Shown here: in pieces, positions 32,201 through 39,434 of the stretch
Layout of the letters: each line of letters begins with the position of its first letter
How positions within the stretch are numbered: the stretch's first letter is position 1
Origin: Apostichopus californicus
Taxonomy: Eukaryota; Echinodermata; Holothuroidea; Aspidochirotida; Stichopodidae
DNA: 39,434 nt
NCBI GenBank assembly: GCA_020650975.1
Contig: JAIPMN010004133.1
Span: 1-39,434, forward strand
Direction: 5' to 3'
The notes under the pieces: model-generated
Database searches by the model: none
What the model saw: only the letters and a program-made list of their open reading frames with translations
Told to the model about the DNA's origin: nothing
Made by a program: the position numbers and the translations under genes

Positions 32201-33454
32201 GCTCACGGAACTCAAGACGGAGATGGAAGTCTTGAAGGTGGAGGAGAACCAAACCGACCTGGACAGAATCCATATGGACATGAGCAATAAAGGAGAAACA
32301 AAATACAGTACTCTCTCCAAGGTAACCCCCCCTCCTCCTCCCCTTCCCCCATTTAACCCTACCACCCCCTCCTCTCATATCATCCTATATATGCCGTCTT
32401 ATATATCCCATAGCCATTATATATCAATCTAAAAGCTTGTAACCTCTCTTCTTAACTGTATTTACTTATTTCTATTTTTCCAGCTATATACATCATTAAT
32501 TTATTATGGTTTGCGGGGTGGAACATACCAAGTGGCTAACTTTGCCTTCTCGATTAATTTAAATCAAAGTTATTAAAGATTATGCAACTATTATCGTTAT
32601 TACATTGTCTCTGTCTCTCTGTGTACGTAAGTAACGAGAAGGATCATTTTTGTGGGATTTCTATAGTCAATAGAGGGAAAATATAATTAAAAATTGTCTA
32701 GTCTGGTTTTCATGTGTTCTACTGTGTTCATCATAATTCTAGTCTTTTTCGTTTAATGTGTTTCACAGTTGTTATCAACCTTCCAGTTAGAGGATGTCTG
32801 TAAATGTAGAAAACTAAGTATGAGTAGGTTTAATAACTAGTTGGCAGCAGATCACTATTAATGTCAACAATCTTACTGTTTTGTATTTGATTTTTGTCTT
32901 ATTGACCCCCCCCCCCCCATGTGGCCTCCATACTAAAACTATGGTGTTTAGAAAATTGATTAATGTTGATTTTGGTAAATTCTTATATGTTTTCATTAAA
33001 TTTATGGGCTAAGCATGCTCAAAGCAGCATGTGGAAAATTATCTTTAAAGTGGTGAACTTCATTGACACTTAGCTAGAATTCCTTTTAGCATTTTTTGCA
33101 TAATTTTACAAATATTACAATTTCAAAACCTCATATGTCATCTAAAGTAAATGAAAATCACTCCTTAAATGGTCCTATAGTTCTTGGACATGTCGTAGGG
33201 CTGTTTGATAAATTAGCATATTTACAAACTTACAAAACTGATGTTCAACGGACACGATTCTTTCCATTATTGTTTTCATTCCTTATATCAAACAGGATGG
33301 TGAACTTTATGCTTTTTTATTGGAAAAGTTCCATATTTCTGTATTTATCCTTCCTTCATTTTCTGTATTCTAAAAATTAAATTTCCTTGCTTTTCTCGTT
33401 CAGATCACGTCTGGTTCAACTAAAGCTAGAGTTACATTCTTTGAAGATCTCTGA
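17271..33454 (+). CDS. NF2: Merlin (neurofibromin 2), complete
   Basis: Merlin is a FERM-domain scaffold at the membrane-actin cortex that restrains growth through Hippo signalling. Fifteen exons join in frame: 17271-17351, 18683-18811, 19853-20059, 21488-21639, 22329-22404, 23476-23610, 24108-24182, 24636-24749, 25710-25832, 26065-26196, 26665-26750, 27409-27514, 28165-28304, 32162-32321 and 33404-33454. The product is 588 residues (human 595). The FERM domain covers about residues 10-300 ([51 protein letters not shown]). A coiled coil covers about 300-470. The tail ends [10 protein letters not shown], which in merlin binds back to FERM. Ser512 matches human Ser518. [15 protein letters not shown] and the tail favour merlin over ezrin/radixin/moesin. 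The start has in-frame stops just upstream (TGA at 17265-17267). The N-terminus lacks most of the human extension before the FERM domain. Confidence 0.97.
18477..18549 (+). mobile_element. Retroelement 3' tail with stem-loop and TAA repeat
   Basis: AGCGCA (18482-18487) and TGCGCT (18510-18515) form a perfect 6-bp inverted repeat. They are followed by a short ATATAAGG-type segment and then repeated ATA/TAA units to about 18549. A GCGC stem followed by an AT-rich trinucleotide tail is a common 3' end of LINEs, and of the SINEs that borrow it, in invertebrates. I see no preceding coding body, so this would be a truncated insertion in NF2 intron 1. Confidence 0.4.
20570..20660. repeat. GC-rich patch with a 14-bp perfect palindrome
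   Basis: GGGGCACGTGCCCC at 20623-20636 is fully self-complementary and centres on the E-box CACGTG. It is followed by further CCCC-containing units. The GGGCAC motif recurs just upstream (20591). Short GC-rich patches like this in an AT-rich intron are often ends of dispersed repeats. It lies in NF2 intron 3. No second copy was found in the window. Confidence 0.4.
22031..22050 (+). repeat. GT microsatellite
   Basis: About nine GT units lie in NF2 intron 4. No other feature is seen around it. Confidence 0.9.
23267..23290 (+). repeat. G-run tract in NF2 intron 5
   Basis: This is a G-run on the sense strand of NF2 with at least three closely spaced runs, including one of ten G. It lies about 190 bp upstream of the acceptor of exon 6 (23476). 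Quadruplex formation in the nascent RNA is possible but not shown. Confidence 0.55.
24217..24458 (-). mobile_element. tRNA-derived SINE, minus-strand copy
   Basis: This is the second copy of the family at 7902-8136, reversed. On the minus strand it begins with GGAGTG, which pairs perfectly with CACTCC after the B-box-like GAGTTCGAGTC. The A-box TAGCTCAGTGG is intact. The 3' tail is an ATAC repeat, seen here as GTAT at 24219-24233. It fills over half of the 453-bp NF2 intron 7, beginning about 35 bp after the exon 7 donor. Relative to the plus copy it carries a small insertion in the body, GTTGACA-like, near 24350-24360. Confidence 0.85.
25206..25229 (+). repeat. ATA/TAA microsatellite
   Basis: About eight trinucleotide units lie in NF2 intron 8. 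They may mark the tail of an old retroelement, but no body is recognisable before them. Confidence 0.8.
27573..27603 (+). repeat. G-run tract in NF2 intron 12
   Basis: Runs of five, ten and six G are separated by short spacers, about 60 bp downstream of the exon 12 donor (27514). Another pure G run of about twelve follows at 27850-27861. Runs of three or more G near a donor are known binding sites for hnRNP H-type splicing factors. That role here is inference. Confidence 0.55.
28137..28155 (+). repeat. TGTC microsatellite within the exon 13 polypyrimidine tract
   Basis: About four to five TGTC units lie only 10-28 bp upstream of NF2 exon 13 (28165), in the position of the polypyrimidine tract. 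Length changes here would alter the acceptor directly. Confidence 0.8.
28388..28822 (+). repeat. Five-copy tandem repeat, 87-bp unit
   Basis: Copies begin at about 28388, 28476, 28563, 28650 and 28737. Each starts AGGAAGCTAT and ends near ATAAATGAT. The inner copies differ by only a few bases and the outer ones are more diverged. The array starts 83 bp after the donor of NF2 exon 13. Each unit contains a segment resembling a splice acceptor (TTTAGTGGTCTTCCTCAG). Open frames that read into it are artefacts. Confidence 0.95.
28823..32072 (+). other. Remainder of NF2 intron 13, no gene seen
   Basis: Apart from the 87-bp array before it, the rest of this 3.9-kb intron, the longest in NF2 here, shows no splice-flanked coding segment on either strand that I can support. 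Around 30290-30550 it contains loosely repeated segments (variants of ACTGATTAATC followed by AATGTTTACCC and ATGAACAA), probably a degraded local duplication. Confidence 0.6.
32073..32095 (+). repeat. GT microsatellite upstream of exon 14
   Basis: About eleven GT units lie 67 bp before the acceptor of NF2 exon 14 (32162). The distance leaves room for the branch point between repeat and acceptor. Confidence 0.9.
32322..32432 (+). other. In-frame read-through of NF2 intron 14 into a proline-rich tail
   Basis: If the intron after exon 14 is retained, the merlin frame stays open for 36 codons and ends with TAA at 32430-32432. The added tail begins [13 protein letters not shown] and contains no FFEDL end. 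The exon 14 donor GTAACC is immediately followed by a C-rich tract to about 32372. The tail would replace the normal last 16 residues. Only the open frame and the composition are visible. Retention itself is a hypothesis. Confidence 0.35.
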
Positions 33455-33789
33455 TGGATTCTATTGAATAAATGCTGGAACAGGAGGTCTCGCACAAGAG
33501 AACAGCATTTCAGAGGATAGACTCATAAAAACATGGTTATGTCTTGCTTATAGTCACATCCTTAGATCGCAATATGTGAGCAACGGAACTCAGTGTGCCT
33601 TAACTTTGTGCATGGAATCTGAAAAATAACTCTAATATGCTCGATGCAAAATAGGGATGTATTGGAGAGTAGGTTCTGAAATATTTCAAGAGTGAATCTG
33701 AGATTGTTTAGTGCCTTTGCTAGGAAAGTTTCAGGGTTTGAGATATTACTTACATACTGTATAATACTTTGTTACTTACCCTTGACTGT
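33455..33789 (+). other. Proximal NF2 3' untranslated region
   Basis: This is sequence immediately after the NF2 stop codon (TGA 33452-33454). An AATAAA lies at 33467-33472 but is too close to the stop to be a likely main polyadenylation signal. Further AATAAA hexamers occur at 34474 and 36581. I cannot tell which is used, so the extent of the untranslated region is unknown. Confidence 0.5.
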
Positions 33790-34431
33790 GTACTGGAGCA
33801 TGAATCTATACTGGAGTATGAATCCATACTGGACTATATGAATCCATACTGGAGTGAGAATCTATACTGGAGTATGAATCTATACTGGAGTATGATTCCA
33901 TACTGGACTATATGAATCCATACTGGAATATGAATCCATACTGGAGTATGAATCCATACTGGAGTATAAATCTATACTGGGGTATGAATCCAAACTGGAG
34001 TATGAATCTATACTGGAGTATGATTCCATACTGGACTATATGAATCCATACTGGAGTATGAACCAATACTGGAGTATGATTCAAAACTGGACTTTATGAA
34101 TCCATACTGAATCTTTACTGGAGTATGATTCCATACAGGAGTATGAATCTCTACGGGAGTATGAATCCATACTGTACTATATGAATTTATACTGGAGTAT
34201 GAATCCATACTGGAGTATTAATCTGTACCAGAGTATGATTCCATACTAGACTATGAATTCATACTGGAGTATGACTCCATACTGGAGTATGAATCTATAC
34301 TGGGGTTTGATTCCATACTGGACTAAATGAATCCATACTGGACTTTTAATCCATATTGGAGTATGATTCCATACTGGACTATGAATCCATACTGGATATG
34401 AATACTAGAGTATGAATCCATGCAACAGAAA
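33790..34431 (+). repeat. Minisatellite of self-complementary 18-bp units
   Basis: Roughly 35 head-to-tail copies of a unit near CATACTGGAGTATGAATC fill 640 bp, with 20-bp variants carrying an extra AT and several shorter or degenerate units. Within a unit CATAC and GTATG are inverted copies around TGGA, so each can fold into a 5-bp stem with a 4-base loop. Minus-strand open frames reading Ser-Tyr-Ser and His-Thr-Pro repeats are artefacts. The array starts 336 bp after the NF2 stop and so may be transcribed in its 3' untranslated region. Confidence 0.95.
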
Positions 34432-35137
34432 GGGTACCGTACCAGTGGGTGTTATTTAATTTCAAAGGAATGGAATAAATGCAACTGGCATTTACCAGAA
34501 GGAGACTGACTTTTGTAGATCATAAACTGAAATTTCAGGTCTTGCAGACTTGAAATTAGAGGGAAAAGGTTCAACACACATTTGAAGAGAAGAAAGAAAA
34601 AAGTGCCAATAGTTTCAAAGGTTTACTGAACAACACCAGGCAATTGCTAAAAGGTGATCAGTGTTGTCTGCTTAATACTATAGAAAGGCTTAAAACTGGT
34701 CACTGATAATCAAACTTGTAGACTTGTATTACTGCCGTAGCTCAGAGCATCCTTTTATACTCACCAGGTGATTAAGTTGTCTATCTGAGCCTTGTTATTT
34801 TCAGGGAATATGTCCGAGAGTTTAAAAATTCCCGGTTTAGTATTATCAGAGACTGTAAAGTTAAGTCACATTCATATTCCACTTCCTACCACCTTGCTTA
34901 ATTTAACAGAAAGAGATGCATTTATGAGGTCTCTTCATATCCACTATAGCTACGTTCCATAAACTAGGGGGCACGACCCAAACATGGGCGGTCAACCATT
35001 TTTTTCAAGACGTCAGAAATTTTATCCACTTTTTTTCAGAAATTGCTCACAGAGACTGATTTAGTCATTTTTGTCCGTAGAACAAGGTGCTGTAGCTGTC
35101 ATGCATTCTGAGCTTTGCTTTTGAGGTATGGCTGATT

Positions 35138-35172
35138 GGGGGGGTGGGTGGGTGTGTGTGGGGGAGGGGGGT
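35138..35172 (+). repeat. G-rich tract with quadruplex potential
   Basis: Runs of seven, three, three, five and six G are separated by T or GT spacers and satisfy the four-run quadruplex pattern on the plus strand. Confidence 0.55.
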
Positions 35173-38100
35173 GCAGGTTGTGGCTCAGTCAGAAATTGCT
35201 GGATGGTCAGCCTTAAAGTTTGGCGAAAGCTGTTCTATAAGCTAATAACAGGAAACGACTTCAGTCTCAGCAATTTTTTAGGCCATTCTGAAGTTCCATC
35301 GGTGAAAATCCATACCGATTCCGTTAGGTACATCTACTATTGGCATTTGGTTTGAAAAGGTACCTCTACTGTGAAAACATGATTGGTCTAGGCTAAGTTT
35401 TGGATTCATGGTTTGAAAAGCTAATTTTCAAAAGCTGAAGACTTTGTTTCGACAAAAATGCAATTACTTCACACTTCAGTGTCTATTCGATGGTATTTGA
35501 CGTCGAGAGAAGCAACTTTTATAATAATGCTAAAAATTGACATTTACCTTTAAGTTACTCAGTGACAATGAGGCCGTGTTTTTGTCCTCTTGTATAAAGA
35601 TTCTTTCTCCAGATTGACGCTCCATGGTTAAAAACTGGTCAAGGAATGATGTCTTGGAGAAGGCATGATTGCCATAAATAGATGAAGACACATGAATCTT
35701 GTGCAAACATCTGTAAATATGAATCTTTTTACTCAGCCACTGGGGCAGCTGCTTTTACTCACCAAGCCATATTCAGGTGCTATTTTTAAGCTTAGAGAAT
35801 TGTTGTAATTTAAAATTATTCTTTGTATGAATATATAGAAGCCATTCTTTGCCAGAATTCATGACTTGAGAATGTATTCACCAAAAATGCTTCCTTTTTT
35901 TCAAAAAGTAGGTTAAAATATTCATTCAACATTTTTTCCACAGATTTTGTATTCATCATGAAATCCTTGAAAATTGTATTCATTAGACAATTTTGTTTGT
36001 ACTTGATTGTTTTTTGATGATTTCAACTTTTGTCAAATAGCTTCTAATATATATAATTGAATAATCACTGATGTGTGTAAAGTCAGATTTAATATTTAAA
36101 TATGGAATTGTATACATAATATTGCTGCAGGGTGATGTTTTGGTAGAAGTAAACGACGTTTAAATATTACATTGGAGGGAAATATGTATTTCTGTCAATG
36201 ATTTTTTCATTTATTGATTGTGGTTACTTCCAGGATTAAATGCTTTAAATTCTTTGTTTACAATGCAGGAACATTTAAACCCGTGGAAAATTTCAGTGTT
36301 CGGTTTCTCAGACCAGTAGTTTATTACCAAGTCAAATGAATATCCAAATAATTGAATCAGCAAAAATAAATATAATTTCCATATTTTGATCATCTGATGT
36401 TATGTTAAGTTATAGTTACTTGTTAAAAGCTGTACACACATCATTTCCCTCTGGAAGTCATTTAAATACCCCAATACCTGTTATTTAAAGTATATTTGCT
36501 CTTTCCAAAAATAGTCTTCAAACTTCTTTTCCGAAATACCTATTTATCCCTTGTTTAAAATAGTCAGTCTTCCATATGTAAATAAAATGCTTTGAGATCT
36601 TTTCTACAGTGGTTCTGAGGGACGGACCAGTTGTAGATTTAGCTTGTTAGTTATAACGTGACATTTCAACAATTATGAATGGTATTGTCGTGTTTACCAG
36701 TTACGCCGTTGTCACATCTTGACGTCAATAATCAAATTGTCCAAGTTGTCAAATTACAAGCGACTCAGCATCTCAACAATTTGATAATTGTCGTCTCGAA
36801 GATGTCACTCTTGCGTAACAATGTTCAATTCTATCCATACAAATTGTGATTGTGTGTGGAAGGGAACGATATATGTATAACAGCATAATGTATAAACTTT
36901 ACTCAGAAAAGTAGAAAATGTTAAATAATGCATCGATATAACTTCATTTCATTTTGCCCTTTTCTAGCCATTTTTTTATTTAATCTTTTTACCATATAAC
37001 TGTGTATGTTAAGTTTGCCTAGCTGTATATTTGCAATTGTGAACTCGATATCTAGAGTAATTGACCTTTCTTTGTTTATTCATTTTGTGGATTCTTTGTT
37101 TGTTGTAGGAACTATGAAGAGGGGGGGAGGGGGGGGGGCTATAGAGGGAAGCGTCCCTTTACTTGATGGTGACAAATTGCCCAAATAAAAAGACTACTTT
37201 TGTCACTTCTTCATCACACTGTTAACATGTGAACACAAACATTACAAATTTGCATGGCCTTAGAAACTTACTGCACTAGCTCCATCCCCCACCCCCTCCC
37301 CCCCCCCCCAAGTTCACCAGCATGGAACTCTGGGACAATCTTTCGTATCACTTTTCTAAGCTAATTGAGCCGTAAGCAGGCAATATAGTTGATACAAGCA
37401 GTTTGGTAATGCTCTGAGATGGGGGACAGCTGTTTAGCCATATATTAGCATGTACTGATAAATATGAGATTAGTTGATCTGTATTAAGTTTATATGGTTA
37501 CCACGCAAAAACAAAAAATGAAAAAGTTCTTGGCAAACTTTGGTCATTTTAACATATCTAGCAAATTTTTTTTTTGGCTTCACTTCACAGCCCTTTAAAA
37601 GGGATACTGAAAGCTGCAAGTCAAAAACAAACCAAAAATTGGGTGAAAGGGACTTATTGGTAGAGCTTCCATGTTTATTTTATTGTTCCACTGCTGAGAA
37701 ATATTCAGAATGAGTTTTAAAGATGTTTTGTTTTGTTCCCGATGATATTATAATATTCCGTGGGGGTGATGTCAGACAGAGACGGACTCATTGACATCCA
37801 TTTTTTCTTTGCTTTCCTCCGATACAATTTTGGACTCGTCTTTGAATTCTGACTTGGTTATATAACTCATCATCTTTTAAGCAGCTCAACAGTTATTTCA
37901 TATTTCTAGAGTTATACTGTGTTACCATTACGGTTGACATACACCGAGAACGATTCACAGTGCACTTTTCGAACACCAATATTAAATAATTTTTAGTATT
38001 TCACTGTATCTCAGTAATGACACAAGCTATAAAAGCTGGGAGTTGGTCCAGTCAGTATTCATATGTATTCACTTTATTATAATCTAACAGTTTGAACCAG

Positions 38101-39405
38101 TTCTTCTTTGGCAAGCATATTTATGGAGCCAATTTCTTCTTGTTGGTTTGATACTGAGATGTGTCCCACTGTGTAGTAAATAAAGCGATGGAAATTTAAG
38201 AGTTAGTAGATTGGATAAGCCAACAATCTCTCTTCAAAATTGGTTGGTTCAGATGGGGAAGATTTTTTTATGGGGGAGGGGGATGGGGGGAGGGGTGCTG
38301 AGGGAGAATGAATGAAATGTTAAGGGCAAAAACGTGGAAAATTCTGCCGTGATGCTTTTTGAAACTTTCAGGCATTTTACCTCTGTTTCAATTGATACTT
38401 GAATATTGTGAGAACAGAAATTTATTTCAGTCTTTGAAAATACAGCAACCAGGAATTATAAAGTTGTCCCTTTGTCCAGTTTACTTTATTTTTGTCATTT
38501 AGAATGGTATAAACCTGTTTATTATGCAATTGTGTATATAACAGTGGTGTGCACAAAGGGCGGAGGGTGGGAAGGTCCCCTCACCTCCACCAGTCAGGGG
38601 GAGAAATAGTCAGCTTGGGGCATTTATTAGCAACAGCTTGCATTTAGACCTACTTATAGCCCTAATTTATTGTCTAAATATGTCTCAGAATGAACGTCTA
38701 AACTTTATTTTTTTTCACCAGTAATCCTGATCCCCCATAAAAGGGAGCCATATCCCTCATTCGATAAAAAAAAGTTGACCTGCTTACAGCATCACCATAA
38801 AGGTTCATGTCCCTACCAAAATCAGTCCGGAGGGGGGGGGGGGTGGTCTCACCCCCTTCACTTAGAAATCTTGCACGTGTCACTGGTGTATAATAAGGTT
38901 AACAAAGTTGTGGAAAAGGATCATCAATTAAAGCAACTTCCTGAGTTGCGTTTGCCATTCCTGTTTGATCATGGTTTAGGTCATTAGCAAGTTTAGTTCA
39001 GTTTCATTTCACAAAATGAAGTAAATGTTTATTTACAGTCTGTTGCCCTCTCCAACTTGTTGTTCTCTTAAAAATCGTATAATTAAGTTTGCTGCCCTCT
39101 TACTAAAAACTGATGGTCCAGTCTAGATGGAAATTACACCAAAATAACAAAAGAAACTACACCGAAAGTCTTAATTCTTTGATATTTTCCAGATTAATTA
39201 TTTTTTCCAACTTGAAACCCTTCGTGCAACATTTTAAATGGCAACAAAAATTCACAGAAAATTTTACTATTATTAATAGATGCAGGAAAATAACATAAAT
39301 GTGACCATATATCTGAAACTCACTATGTACAGGAAAATAAAGAAAATCTTTAATGTATATATATACAACAATTAAGCAGCATTTTAAACACAAATGATTA
39401 CTTAA

Positions 39406-39434
39406 ATATATATATATGTTATATATATATATAA
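39406..39434. repeat. AT microsatellite at the window edge
   Basis: Alternating TA units with one GTT interruption run to the last base, so the true right boundary is outside the window. Confidence 0.85.

Larger units (their letters stand above)
34432..39434. other. No supported gene downstream of the minisatellite
   Basis: I find no splice-flanked coding segment or recognisable protein family on either strand. The stretch may be a long NF2 3' untranslated region followed by intergenic DNA. It carries G- or C-rich homopolymer tracts at about 35138-35172, 37118-37139, 37288-37310, 38274-38297 and 38830-38846. It ends in AT microsatellite at about 39406-39434. Confidence 0.55.

Noticed and set aside
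32049-32378. 109-codon minus-strand open frame over NF2 exon 14
   Set aside because: It is a shadow of the coding exon plus the GT and C-rich repeats on either side.
34008-34208. 66-codon minus-strand open frame with Ser-Tyr-Ser and His-Thr-Pro repeats
   Set aside because: It is a translation of the 18-bp minisatellite.
33790-34431. CRISPR-like array
   Set aside because: The units are contiguous 18-20 bp repeats with no unique spacers, in an animal genome.

Overview
The window is nuclear DNA from an intron-rich, AT-rich animal genome. It holds two conserved genes arranged head to head, plus one unrecognised gene model nested inside the first. The two known proteins are about as close to vertebrate sequences as an invertebrate deuterostome would be. 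The introns carry a tRNA-derived SINE family and many homopolymer-G/C and tandem repeats. An echinoderm or similar marine deuterostome is a reasonable guess, but the sequence does not prove it.

Layout. Positions 1-1495 hold no exon I can find, only duplicated repeat blocks. Positions 15994 down to 1496 (minus strand) hold the first 11 coding exons of RPA1, the large (70 kDa) subunit of replication protein A: the N-terminal protein-interaction OB fold, the linker, DNA-binding domain A and DNA-binding domain B. The zinc-binding C-terminal domain lies beyond the left edge. RPA1 intron 5 (13008-5458) is about 7.5 kb. It contains a same-strand set of phase-compatible exons (12249-8622) ending in a charged coiled coil, which I read as an unrecognised nested gene, and a tRNA-derived SINE.

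Positions 15995-17270 are the shared upstream region between RPA1 and the next gene. Positions 17271-33454 (plus strand) hold a complete NF2 (merlin) gene of 15 coding exons. They join in frame to a 588-residue protein with a FERM domain, a coiled coil and the C-terminal tail ending FFEDL. Several exon lengths equal those I recall for vertebrate NF2, with two pairs of vertebrate exons fused here and one split. Positions 33455-39434 contain no further gene I can support. They include a striking array of about 35 copies of an 18-bp self-complementary unit starting 336 bp after the NF2 stop.

How the genes relate. RPA1 acts in DNA replication and repair. NF2 is a membrane-cortex tumour suppressor upstream of Hippo signalling. 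They share no pathway, so the head-to-head placement is notable only as a possible shared promoter region. The least explained parts of the window are the nested coiled-coil gene, the hairpin minisatellite after NF2, a possible intron-retention isoform of merlin, and the repeat pairs at the left edge.
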